Assembly (NCBI RefSeq): GCF_910592395.1
Contig: NC_088324.1
Span: forward strand, 1,800,001 to 1,860,000
Source: Lineus longissimus
Lineage: Eukaryota; Nemertea; Pilidiophora; Heteronemertea; Lineidae
Length of the DNA: 60,000 nucleotides
Direction of reading: 5' to 3'
Part shown: positions 1 to 13,000 of the stretch, piece after piece
Numbering within the stretch: the stretch's first letter is position 1
How the letters are laid out: every line of letters starts with the position of its first letter
Translations under genes and position numbers: made by a program
The notes under the pieces: generated by a model
Databases searched by the model: none
Told to the model about the DNA's origin: nothing
Seen by the model: only the letters and a program-made list of their open reading frames with translations

Positions 1-544
1 AATTCAATTGACTTCCATTCATGTTTAAAGCGAAACACTAAAAGTAAACTTTGTATTGTAGCAACCAAGGAAACGGAAAAGGATACAAGCTAAATATAAT
101 GTGTACTTTTGAGTTCAAAATTGTTTACGGTACGTGCGGTTATTGAGTTTGAGCTTTTCTTCAAGAAGGTGGCGATATTGATTCACAAATCAAATGATGC
201 AAGTTGACGTGACCGATACCAAACTTAGGCCGTTTCGAGGGACTAGCCTCGTCACTTGTACCATGCAGGGATCACAGTCACCTTAGACATATGTTAACAA
301 TAAACCAATGTATAAATATGGGGGGGGGATTTTTTTCCCTCAAGAGAGAACCTCAGAGTATCCCAGAGAGAGTACCCAGAACAACCAGTGATCGAAATCA
401 CGGGTGAAGAGCATGTTTGCTTTTTACCCGTGTCGGACTGTACAAGAGAAGTAATTTAATAATTAAGTTAATACAGGGAACACGGCTTATCATTGACCAA
501 GAGCTAGAATCCCCCCCCCCCCCGAAAAAGTGTCGCAACAACAT
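1..544. other. No gene recognised; upstream flank of receptor A
   Basis: No supported coding region. The stretch contains a G homopolymer near 320-328 and a C homopolymer near 511-524, both likely to be length-unstable. It is not part of the block shared with receptor B, whose similarity begins near 545. Confidence 0.5.
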
Positions 545-933
545 ATTGGCGTATTCTATATACATTCGGAACACTTGATTTACATGTCGGCCTCCACACT
601 GTAAGTCAATTTGATTGCAATAATTAATCCCTAACATATGATATAATTTGTTTGCAATAATTACGATTATTCGAGTTCCATGTAGTCCTCTTCAAAACAT
701 GTTCGTAATTAATCATCGTTAGTTGCCTTATATATAATCAATTGAAAGCAAAGGTCCTGATACATGTATGAAGCCAAAGTATCATAGCCGTTTTGACTTT
801 TTCAAGGAGTAGTTGTTCAAATTTCAACAGTTTGCTCAATTACATGATTTGTTTCTGTACCCATTCTTAAGGAACACAATATGATGTGTGATATTGTGAG
901 GTCAACTGGGCCTGTCACCAAGGTCCTTTAACA
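545..933 (+). promoter_or_regulatory. Duplicated 5' flank of receptor A
   Basis: This stretch is closely similar to 29775-30170, just upstream of receptor B, so it belongs to the duplicated gene block. A TTATATATAAT word at 728-738 is kept at the matching place in B (29956-29966), about 200 bases before each start codon, and is the best TATA-box candidate. The B copy of the first 140 bases keeps an open frame that is broken by stops here. Transcription starts cannot be located from sequence. Confidence 0.4.
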
Positions 934-1009
934 ATGTTGCACATGTGTAGCGGCCGATTTCATTTCCTTCTACTCAGTCTGGGACTCCTCCAGGTGCAAC
1001 TCATACATG
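934..1009 (+). CDS. Receptor A exon 1: signal peptide
   Basis: An ATG in the context AACAATGT opens 25 codons with a leucine-rich core, ending CATG|GTAAGT in phase 1. The matching exon of receptor B is also 76 nt. Splicing to 1457 gives a signal peptide followed by ALGITV, a sensible start for the first Ig domain. Confidence 0.75.
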
Positions 1010-4000
1010 GTAAGTCATGCAGCCGACTTCCATTCCCCCTACTAAGCCTGGGACTCCTCCTGATGCAACTCTTACAAGGTAAGTTATGTGGCCGACTTCA
1101 TCTCCTCCTACTTAGCCTGCGACTCCTCCTGGTGTAACTCTTACATGGTAAGTCATGTGGCCATCTTCATCTCCTCCTTCTGAGCCTGGGACTCCTCCTG
1201 GTGTAACTCTTACATGGTAAATCATGTGGCCGACTTCATCTCCTCCTACTAAGCCTGCGACTCCTCCTGGTGTAACTCTTACATGCTAAGTCATGTGGCC
1301 GACTTCATCTCCTCCTTGTAAGCCTGCGACTCCTCCTGGTGTAACTCTTTCATGTTAAGTCATGTGGCCGACTTCATGCGAGTCGGCATATGGATATTAA
1401 TGTGTTTATAGAGTATCGCACCTTGTGGATGTTGATTTGCTCAATTTTCTTTTCAGGTGCTCTTGGAATAACGGTGAAAAATAGCCTTAGTAATTCACAT
1501 CCACGCCTCGGCGAAACGATAACGCTGAATTGTACCATTGCGGATGGAATCACCAAAAATGTTACATGGTACAAGGACAAATTTCACAAAACAAGTGTTT
1601 ATTTGACGCATAATTGTGAAGTTGTCGCAGAAGGGTATAAATCGAGATTAAAACTCGTTCAGTGTGGAATAAATATTGAGCGTTTTCAATTGAGTAATGT
1701 TCAAATTTCCGACCGCGGGGATTGGCAGTGTGAGGCTGATGGAGTAAGAGCCACAACTAATCTGAAATTATATGTTTTAGGTAAGTTTGTCGGTATCCCT
1801 GGACTTCAGGACTATTGTACACCACCGATATTTCGGCAGGCTTACCAGGGGAAAAAGTTTCATATACTTTTTTAAGCATCTGGTTATTGTGTCATATGAC
1901 TAAATGAATACTGATTAAATCAAAAGAGACACGCGGCAGTCATTTCTTTACCATTGTGTTTTCTCTTCATACATATAATTGTGGTCTGTGGCGATTTGCC
2001 GTTGAAAAGAGTGAAAAGAATATTTATTTATGAGGGGAGATGAAACAAAATTATTGATGACTACATGTAAGCATCCATTAATAACAAGTATACGTGATAA
2101 TAACCACATACATGGCCTGAATGAATGTGTAATTAACAAAATGTTTCAGGGACTTTGTGTTCGTGGTAACAATTATTGCTGGTAATTATACCGACAGTTT
2201 ATCATTCTGACAGCGGTGATATCATCACAAATAATGTGCAATCTTTGGTTGGCTACATGTACGTCATTTAGGGTTGTGATTGGAGTTCTGGAAGGAATAT
2301 CAAAAGTGGTTAATTTTTGTCAATATAAAATCTGCAGGGGGCATGCTAAATATAGGGTCTTGCCGTACTCCTGATTCCAAATTAAATTTGTTATCCGAAG
2401 GAATACACTGATTAGTGCAAAATATCAATGTGCTCAAGACAAAAATGATGTTCATTTTGTTTTGTGTTTGGAATGAATTTAAGCTACGAGATGACCTGAA
2501 TGTCACTACAAACTCTGCGTGCGCCTGGTTAGAGCACGAGTTAGTAAATGACTTCAAGGGTACACGATGGGAAAGAAAAAGTCATCATATCTGAAAATGA
2601 TAAAATATCTCATTTATAGCTTCGTGCCTAAAAGCAGAACGAGCCTCTTGCTTAAAGGGGACATGTAGTCAAGCGAGCGGACTTCAGACAAGCCTAATAT
2701 AAAAAAAAAACAACTCATGGCTTTATCTTGTGACAAACCTTGCTAAACCGTTGAATATGGATTTATTTTGACAAAAGGTCGGAATGCATGCACTAGGGTC
2801 CCATTTGAGCGACACCCCTAAGGCCCTCTAATTTTTAAACGTCCCGTTCGTTGACCCCATATCCCCTTTAATATACGTTCGATGACGCCATCTATTTGCA
2901 GTTCCACACAACGTTCAAGTAAAAGTCAGCAAGACGACTGTTAATGAACATGAATTTGTGCGCTTTGAGTGCATCACCAGCAACCCAGAGCTCGTTACGA
3001 GGTACATGTGGCTGTGGACAAAAAATGGCTCAATCGCAAAACAAGTCATCCAGGACTCCGACACTAGCACGAAGAATGGAAAGTTCGTGGAGTTCCCGCG
3101 TATCCCGTACGATAAGAGTGGGACATACTCTTGTATGGCTTGGAATGATGCTGGAATGGGACAGGCGTCGGCAGTCCTTAATGTACAATGTAAGTTTGTT
3201 TTGGTTTTCTTCATAAGGTCTGACAAGGGCCCGATTTAACTGAATTTAAAATAGTGAATATTGGTTTGTGTCGAAACCGAGGTGATTTATATATATGCAA
3301 CCACCAAAAAAATTTGTGTGAGTGTCTTAAGTTTTGCAGATTTTGCAGTTAAACTAGATTTGCGAAAAGTGCAACAAAAATTTTATTGAGAAAAACCGAA
3401 CGAAATTTCCTAATATACGCTCAACAGCAAAAACGTGAAACGTATATTTTTCCAGAAAATTTGCTAAAGGTAAATATAAGATAATATAATTGAGGGATTT
3501 TTTTTCATTTTCACCTTTTTTCCCTCTCTTCTTTCGAAGCTACCAGCGCTTACTTTGTTAGATCAGGTCACATAAATGTATCAGCAATGCGACACATGTT
3601 GAAGAAGTATGAATAGAGACATTAGCACATTAGACATTAGCACTAGAGCACTCCCACTAAATACATACATGTAAATTACATAACTTAACCATGCTCAAAA
3701 TTTCTCCCACAGACTCTCCAAGGATAGACCCAGGAACCAAAATGAAATTTGATGTGGTTGGCGAAATTGGGAAGGAGGCAATGTTTAAACTGTTCATCAT
3801 CGCAAACCCAACTCCAGTCACAACTGGTTACACCTGGTCCAAGGATGGCAATGTCTTATCGCAAACATCACCAGATTTTGAAATAACTTCTGCGCCAACT
3901 TCCAGCAAGTTGAAAATCAATGATGTCAAATCCTCGGATTATACCAACTATTCCTGTTCGGTTAAAACGAGTGGATTCCAGGGCAAGGTTTTCAACTTCA

Positions 4001-7000
4001 AGCTTGTCAAAGCAGGTAAGCTCCTCTGAAAGATTCCCATTAAGAACGGGGGGAGGGGGGGTGACTATTCTCAAAGAACAGTATTTTGATATTCATTCGT
4101 GAAAGGGTTAATGAGTATTATGTTAATCACAACTTACCCTTACTTTACAGTGTCCTACACAAGTGACTTAAGTAATAGTGTGCTAGTAAAGACCACAGGT
4201 GAGTAGTTGTTTTGTGTCCACTTTTGACAGGCTTTCAATAAATCATATTGAAAGATTCTGTTAAAACTGAAATGCGCAATATGTGAGATCAAATTATTAT
4301 TAATATGGTTACATAGTGGAACCAAGCATCTGCTGAAAGAATTTAACATCTCATAGTATCTAAAACCTTTTTTTGTTGATGCATGATCAATATTTTGAGA
4401 GACAATCGTTAAGTTTGTATTGGCGACGCTGCCAAAATTAATGTGTTTCATTTTGTCTTGGAGGCGAAATAAGTGAACGAAGCGGGCATGTAACAAAACA
4501 CAATATATCTATTGATACGTAATGATATGTAACAAGGGTTGGTATAAAACACAAACCGGACCTGCAGCCAGCAAACCGTTGAAGGATACAGTATTGTCAC
4601 AAAATGTACAGAATGATGTGCGATATCTCGCTTAATGTTACTGAGTGTCAACTGGTGGTAGACCAATTGAAAACGAGAATTAGGAATTGATGATTGAAAT
4701 CAAGGTTATGTTTCTACAATGTATACATAGTTATCCAGAAAGAGGCCGAGGACAAGGCAAGAATACCCCATCATCATCCTGGTAGTCATTGGGTAAATGA
4801 TCTGGGGCAGGGAATCCGATGGTACTGTCTTCAGCAAATTCCTTGATTTCAGAGTTATTATAGATCTGTGCGTCTGATGCTGATCCTTTACCACCGAGGT
4901 CTGCCCAGATGACCTTGTACTCTGCGTCTACAAGGGCCATGAGTACAACAGAGTAAAATCCCTTGTAGTTAAAGTATTGGGAACCACTCTTTGGAGGACA
5001 CTTGCAGGCAATGTGCTTCCCATCTAGTGCACCACATGTATGCGGGAAGTTCCACTTCTGAAGGAACTCGTCAGATATGGCATGCCATCCCTCAGGAGTG
5101 GTGGGACAGGTCATCAGCTCGGGCATGTACTCATCGATTATGGCTTGGCAGACCTCTCTGACGACGAGTGACTGGGTGTTGTTGGGTACCCTCCATCCGT
5201 ACTTCATGGTTGAGTACGTGCTCCCAGAGGCAAGGTGACGCAAAGTCAGTGTGAGCTTCAGGCCAGGCTCCAGGGCCCATATTCATAAACATACTTAGGC
5301 CAAGTATGATACCCAAGTTCCTACCTAACTCAGGTGTCATGCCTAAGTGGAATTCAATATGCTTCTTACCTAATGTATCATGCACAAAATGGCCCCTATA
5401 TTTGAGACACCTCTTGAGGTGTCTTAAGTATAGGACTGTTGGTATGATTAAATTATTTCTGGGCATTCCTCAAGAGACATTCGATCAGGATGGCCGCTTT
5501 AATGCTTGCTGTGCAAGAGGAAGTTGCACGACGTCGAGCCTTTAGAAGAGAACGAGACCGAGAAACACTTTTGGAACTAATCGATGCTGTGGGAGATGAA
5601 CTCGATCCAATAACACTTCGTAACCATGCACTTCCGAGGGAGCTCAAAGTCCTAGCTGCCCTGCGCTTTTATGGTACGGGATCCTTTCAGATACTCACCG
5701 GTGACTCGGTTCAAATTTCTCAACCGACGATGTGCAGGGTAATTTCCCAAGTTACCCGTGCCCTTCTGGCACTAGTTCCCAAGGTCATCAAGTTTCCTGC
5801 GCTGGATGAAATTCCTAATATTGTTGAGGAATTTCACAACATAGCCAATTTTCCCGGTGTGTTGGGACTTGTGGATGGAACTCACGTGTGGATTTTGGGT
5901 CCATCGCAGCATGAATGGCGTTATATCAATTGGAAAGGGTACCATTCGATAAACACCCAGGTTGTGATGGACGCACAATATCGATTTATAAATGTCGTTG
6001 CCAAGTGGCCGGGTAGTACGCATGATTCGGTCATTTTGAGAGAGAGTGGACTTTCAGAGATCATGTCGCGTCGGGATGGTGAAGAAATATTACTTGGGGA
6101 TAGTGGATACCCTGTTCAACCATGGTTGATGACTCTGTTTCTTAACCCCGAGACAGCAGCACAACGTCGCTACAACAAGACCCACAAGAAAACGAGGTGC
6201 CTTGTTGAGAGGGGATTTGGTCAATGGAAACGACGGTTCAACTGCCTGCATGGTCAACTCAGATACAGCCCACAGAAATCATGCGAGATAATTGCGGTGT
6301 GTGCAGCCCTTCAGAACATTGCAGTTAACAGAGGACTGCCAGACTTCGAGGATCTGCCTATTGAGCATCAGCAGCCACGGCAACCACAACCTGATGATGA
6401 CCACGAAAATGTTGCTGTACTTCCAGATAGACCAAATGGAGCTGCCGCCAGGAACGACATTGTGAACAATCACTTCCAGTAAAAACACTGTACATGTAAG
6501 TAGGACAGAAGACATGATATACTAGTATGTTGTTTATTTCAGCATTTTTATTCCAAAGCTACATTTCATACAAATTTTACAAACTTGTAAGAGAATAGTC
6601 AAACGGAGAATTGTTGTTCGGGTAGTGGCTATGTTGTAGGCTTTGGCTGGTCACAGGCATAACATGTTGAGTTTCAGTAGCTAACTTCTGCTTTTTCATA
6701 TTCAATACATCAATCACAAGTAACAATTTCCTTTTCTCCAACACAAGTTTCTCAATTTCAATTGTAGCACGCTGTTTCTCTAAAGCCAAAAGTTCTTTTT
6801 GGATTACAGCGACATCACTCTTATCATTGGTACCTTTGCCCTTTGGTCTACTTTCAGGCTCATCGTCAACCAATTGAGTACATGGATTTGGTAATGCTGA
6901 CACTGCAGTGGAGGACTTTCGACCCTTGAGTGTTAAGGAGTGGAAAACATGACAGGACCTTTTGGCCGGTGGTTGTTTCTGCGGGGTCGATGCCGTTTGT

Positions 7001-10000
7001 GTGTCTTCTAAGTCACTGGAATCGGTGAGCGTTGGATCTTCATAGCTGAAACAAGTGTAATTTTTTGGTAAACTCTTTGTGTAAAAAACTTCAAACAAAT
7101 TTTGACACGATACGAAGTACTGTACAAACAGTCCCTACCTGATACTTGCAGTGGCAGCATCATTTGACTCTTGCAAATAGCTATTCTTAGTTGGCGGCTG
7201 TGAGCTGTCTATACCCCCGTCAATTCCGTGGACTGTTGGGTCATCCTCACCAATTATATCGGCTATCTTTTGAGATAGAAAGGATGGTTCTTCTGGCGGT
7301 GGCCCACCTCCTGTAAAAGAAGAGGCACATATTAAAGATGAAGAGACATTCTAGAATCGAATACACTGGCCCTTTAAGGTTTACTTCAAAAGGTTTGAAT
7401 CAATAAAGTGTTAAGGTTGTTATAACTTACTTTTGGAAAATACTAAATTTGAAATTAACGGCTATACCTGTTTGTCCTAGTTTCTTCTTATACACGCGAT
7501 ATTCATCTTTCATTGCTGAACAAAGAGTCTGCCATTTTTTCATGAACTCCGCAGCTGACCGAGTGACCGAAGAACTTCTTTTGTTCAATGTAGCAGTAAT
7601 CCTCTCCCATGCCTCGTGTTTCTTCTTATTCGTGATAGTCGGAGAAAACTTGGAAGTAAGAACCGAAAATTCCCGCTTGTACTCATCGCAAAGGCGAAAT
7701 TTCTCTACATCACTAAAATTTGGTTTTCTTTTGGCTGCCATTGCGATTGAACCCGAAGTGACGTTGGCCCAGTTTAGCCTAAAGCCCGGTCTACACTAGC
7801 CAACATGAACCAACAAATGTTGGCCAACATTGGCCAACATCGTGTTGGGCCTTGTTGCAGAGGCATGTTTGCTATTGTTTGCCAGTGTGGACGGGTCCAA
7901 AAACAAGTGAAAACATCAGCCAACTTGTTGGCCAATGTTGGCCTATGTTAGGCCATGCTACTTCTGAACAACATGTTGGTTGGTGTTGGGCAATCAGCAG
8001 CCAATCAGGGAACAGATTTGGATCATGTGATGGAGCTACTGGGACAAAATGGCAGCCTCAATGAAAGATAGAGAATGGCAATTTCAAGAAATTGAACATT
8101 TAATTTCAGAATACGAAAAGCTTCATCCATCCGCAGGAAATTCTTGAGGCTTTTGAAGTCTGAGGCCATTAACTCTTGAAGGAGGCAGTGATAGGCCCCA
8201 TCATGCTTTTTCCACAAGTATGGCTTTTGTCAGTTGCGGCGGCGACGGGGGTTAATCACAACTGAAAGAATTGCTGCTGAAGCACCTAGGCATGCTTTCT
8301 TCCTGTGGTTCTCCATTGTTTTAAAGAAAAAATGAAGAGAAATGACTGATTTTCCCTCCAAATTGCCCTCAAATTCATGCCAAACACGGTCAAACTTAGT
8401 CAAACTTGTTTGGCAATGTTTGCCTGTGTTTGATAGTGTGGACGGGTCCCCAAACATTCGCCAACATGATGTTGGCTCATGTTGGCCAACAATTGTTGGC
8501 GAATGTTTGCTAGTGTAGACCAGGCTTAAGAGTTTTATACCCCATCTGTGCACCCGTCTAGACACCGAATTTGTCACATTTCAATGGGTTTATGCAACTC
8601 GTAACGTTGAAATTTAACAGGAAATCTGACATCCTGCATTTATGCATGATTCCTAGACTTACGCATCATGCAGAGATAGGTATAATGCCTAGGCACATTT
8701 ATGAATTCCAAGATAAGCATCACACCTGGTTATGCATGACACTTACAGTTTATTCCTGATTAACCTAGGAAGTTTTATGAATATGGGCCCAGGGGCTCCC
8801 TGTACCAGGTGTGTTGTTTGGTGATCCTGGCCCCACTCTGGCTAGCAGCTCATCGAACATATCGGGGGGGCATCCGCATGAAGTTTTTGAAGGATATTTG
8901 GTCCTCGTTTCGGACCTCCACCAGAAGCTGGTCATAGAGGCCAAACTGCCGTCGCCTTCCGATACATGGTCTCACCCAGACTTCGCGTCTTCTTCTTTTT
9001 CTCTTCCTTCTTTTTATTCTTAAATATCGGATGTGGTGAACAGCCAAATCGATTAGATCATACTGATGTTGAAGAAGAGCTACCTCCATCCTCTCTCGTC
9101 GGAGGTCCACGAAGAACTGAAGAAGATCTCAAAATGGGAGCCTATCAATACATTTTCTCAAAAGGCTGGAAATACGCTGGCCATATGCCAATCATACGCT
9201 ACTTGTACGTTAAATGCGTTACTCAATCGTCAGGCATACGCCAAGATGTCTATATACGTTGCAGATACTGTACGTCACACATACGTTGGATGTACGTTAC
9301 TCATGCGCTGTCGATACGCTAGCTGTATGTTACACCTTCATGCCAACGTATGTCTAGCGTTTGACCAGCGTACTCGACCTATGAGTAACGTACCTCTACC
9401 ATAACTCTCGCGTATTCAGATCGTATGCGTAGCACATGCTTAGCGTATAAACCGTACGGCCGAATTCGCACAACATCTTTAAGCATGCTTAAAAATAATT
9501 GTCTACCTCGCCGTATGCCAGCGTATGCAACCGTATGCGACCGTCCTTTCAACGTATTCAACCTATGCCTAACGTACCCCTAGCGTATGTCAGCGTATAC
9601 CAGCGTATGAGTTATATTTTTCATACGCTGGCGTACGCTAGTATGATACGCAATAGTGTGACAGGGCCATTAGATGTCTCTCATGCATCTACTTGAATTC
9701 AAGGAGATGGGGGGGGGTTAGGGTTGTCAAACAACACTATTTTGATATTCATTCGTGGATGGGTTGATGAGTATTATGTTAATCACAACGCACCCTTATT
9801 TTACAGTGTCCTACACAAGTGACTTAAGTAATAGTGTACCAGTGAACACCACAGGTGAGTAGTTGTATTGTGTCCGCTTTTGACAGGATTCGACAAGATT
9901 CTGGTAAAACTGAACTTCTTTCTATGTGAGATCAAATTATTATGCCCCCGCTAAAGTGGGGGCATTATGTACTTGGGTGGTTTCCTGCCGCCACCGCGTC

Positions 10001-13000
10001 CGCGTCCGCCGCACTGAATTCCAGACTATAACTCAAGAACCCCTTGCTCGGCTGACTTGAATTTTTTAGGGGGTGTAGGCCTAGTGTGTCAAAGGGTCCC
10101 TATTGTTTTTTGGCGCGTTCCAAAATCCAATATGGCCGCCAGCCGCCATATTAGATTTTCGCATTCCGCTCGTTTACTAGAAAACCAGAGGTCCAACAGT
10201 CTTCAAACTTTTGTGGTGTGATGGTCTATGGTAGGGGAGGTTCCCTATCGATTTTGGGCCCGACCCGAAATCAAAGATGGCCGCCAGCCACCATCTTAGA
10301 TTTTCTCATTCCGCTCATTAACTGGAGAACCGGAGGTCCAACAGTCTTCAAACTTTTGTGGCGTAATGGTCTATGGTAGGGGAGGTTCCCTATCGATTTT
10401 GGGCCCGACCCGAAATCAAAGATGGCCGCCAGCCACCATCTTAGATTTTCGCATTCCGCTCGTTAACTGGAGAACTGGAGGTCCAACAGTCTTCAAACTT
10501 TTGTGGTGTAATGGTCTATGGTAATGGAGGTTCCCTATCGATTTTGGGCCAGACCCGAAATCAAAGATGGCCACCAGGTCCCCGACTTGGTGATTTGTAT
10601 TCCGCCCCGTAAATTAAGAACCGAGTGAGTGACAGACCTGAAACTTATGTGGTGTTATTACCTAGTGTAGGGGAGGTTCCCTATCCATTTTGGGCCCGAT
10701 CTGAAATCCAAGATGGCTGCTAGGCCCGACTTGGTTTTTCGCATTCTGACCTGTAACTCAAGAACCAAGTGAGTGACAGACCTGAAACTTATGTGGTGTG
10801 ATCAGGTTGTGTAGGGGAGGTTCCCTGTCGATTTTGGGCCTGACCCAAAATTCAATATGGCTGCCAGCAGCCAACTTAGATTTTGGTATTCCGATTGTTA
10901 ACTGAAGAACTAGAGGTTTGACACACTTCAAACTTTTGTGGTGTGAGAGGGCGCATACATTCGCAATTTGCCCCAATTGCGTTATATATTTCCAGTTGTT
11001 AATATGGTTACATAGTAGAACCAAGCATCTGCTGAAAGAATTCAACATCCCACAGACTCTAAATCCTTTATTGTTGATGCATTATCAATATTTTGGGAAA
11101 CAAGCGGCGTTGCCAAATGTGTTTCATGTTGTCTTGGAGGCGAAATAAGTGAACGAAGCGGGCATGTTACAAAACACAATCTATCTATTGGTACGTAATG
11201 ATATGTAACAAGGGTTGGTATAAAACACAAACCGGACCTGCAGCCAGCAAACCGTTGAAGGCTACAGTATTGTCACAAAATGTACAGAATGATGTGCGAT
11301 ATCTCGCTTAATGTTACCGAGTGTCAACTGGTGGTAGACCAATTGAAAACGAGAATTTGGAATTGATGATTGAAATCAAGGTTATGTTTCTACAATGTAT
11401 GCATAGTTATCCAGCAAAGTGCATTTTAAAGTAGCTAGAATAGATATCACTAACATCAATCAGGTTGAGCTAAAATGTTGGCCGGAACCCGGGTCTGCCT
11501 CGGTTTTGATCTACGTTTTAGCTCCATTCCAGTTTATGAACGTATGTTCCCTGGAGAACTTGCTTAGATGTCTCTCATGCATCTACTTGAATTCAAGGAG
11601 ATGGGGGGGGGGGGAGGGTTAGGGTTGTCAAACAACACTGTTTTGATATTCATTCATGGATGGGTTTATGAGTATTATGTTAATCACAACTTACTCTTAC
11701 TTTACAGTGTCCTACACAAGTGACTTAAGTAATTGTGTACCAGTGAACACCACAGGTGAGTAGTTGTTTCTGTCCGCTTTTGACAGGCTTTCAATAAATT
11801 ATATTGAAATACTCTGGTAAAACTGAACTGCACTAGTGAGATCGAATTATTGTTAATATGGTTAAATAGTAGAACCAAGCATCTGTTGAAAGAATTTAAC
11901 ATGCCACAGACTCTAAAAGCCTTTACTGTTTTGAGAGACAAGCCTGAAGTATATACAGGCGGCGTGGCCAAATGTACTGTATTTTACAGAATGATGTGCG
12001 ATATCTCGCTAAATCTTACCGATTATCAACTGGTGGTAGACTATAATGGGCAACGAAAATTGGGAATGGATAATTGAAGTCAACAAATCAATCTGTGCAC
12101 TTTTATGCAAATTTGTTTTAGATATTACACAATGTCATGTTAGCCAGAGTGCGGTCAGGATTCCGAACAAGGCAGGGCCACATCTCGTTTTTGCATCGAG
12201 TCGCAATTCAGGACTTCCATTCAGACGCAATTCAGGACGCGTTAGGCCAGTGTGTGTGATTAACATTAGACCACCAGAACTCCTAGAACTACTGCTTATA
12301 ACTCAGGTGCCGGGCTTAGATGGCAGCACCGTGTATTACCTTTAGCATGGCCAGCTCTTTATACGAAAAAACACGCGATCTCGGGATGTCCATAAAATAC
12401 ACAAAAAACACATTTTGCGCTGAAAATATATATTGGGGAAGTAATGGCTTCATGGGTAAAATCTACATGCACATAAGAAAAATTAGGAGATTAGGAGCGG
12501 TTAAGACAGTGACAGACATATATAGATGGAGAGAGTATACTGCCTGAGAGTGAGATCTGTATTTACAACTGTTCTATGACCTTGCACTGGCACGCTGGCA
12601 CTGGCTGCCACTAGACCAAGGATGCATCCACAAAATGGTCTGCAGTCCACCGAAATTTGTATGAAATCGGACTGTTGTCTGCCATCATCAAGGGCCGTGC
12701 CATTCTCAATATGTCTTGGCCGACTTAGTGCATTTTATGGTATAATGTGAGATGTATTTATAATCTTAACTACTTTTATTTTACAGTTGCTGTATATTTT
12801 GTTTTCGGCTTTATTTGCGCCGTCATATTCCTTTGGGCATGTTTGGCACTTGCTCAATGGTAAGCATTAAATTAGTTGTTAATTAATTCCCTACACATAG
12901 GCCTCTTCACATCATGTCATAAACCATAGTAATAGGAAAGATGATGTACGACAATAAACGACTTTTTAAAACGGCCTCGAAAAACATGGTTTTTGAGCTC

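Larger units (their letters stand above)
5274..8789. mobile_element. PIF/Harbinger transposon, apparently complete
   Basis: Terminal inverted repeats begin GGCCCATATTCATAAA at the left and appear as the reverse complement at the right. CAG is duplicated at 5271-5273 and 8790-8792. The 3516-bp element holds a transposase (plus) and a Myb-like gene (minus) facing each other, the usual Harbinger gene pair, plus a 744-bp MITE. Both genes are open, so it may be young and autonomous. Confidence 0.85.
4740..9110 (-). pseudogene. PIF/Harbinger transposase relic, interrupted by insertion
   Basis: The N-terminal part lies at 9110-8793 (minus) and is rich in Lys/Arg. A run of seven G at 8863-8869 shifts the frame. 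Removing the 5274-8789 element and one CAG copy joins it in frame to 5270-4740. That part shows GALDGKHI, the Harbinger first catalytic Asp, and GSASDAQIY, the second. The frame stops shortly after 4740 and the region of the third catalytic residue is missing, so the gene is dead. Confidence 0.7.
4740..9668 (-). mobile_element. Older PIF/Harbinger element, left-truncated, split by a younger one
   Basis: Comparison with the repeated intron unit at 11395-11570 shows foreign DNA between GTTATCCAG (ending 4739) and TAGATGTCTC (from 9671), replacing about 160 bases. The right end reads AGTGTGACAGGGCC, a Harbinger-type terminus. The left end cuts into the transposase, so that end is lost. A second Harbinger element (5274-8789) sits inside with a CAG target duplication. 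Confidence 0.7.

Noticed and set aside
318-524. G-quadruplex regulatory element from the G- and C-runs
   Set aside because: Single homopolymers only, not four spaced G-tracts, and not conserved upstream of receptor B.
8963-9110. Separate Lys/Arg-rich nuclear protein
   Set aside because: It is the N-terminal part of the older Harbinger transposase; after removing the insertion it joins in frame to 5270-4740.
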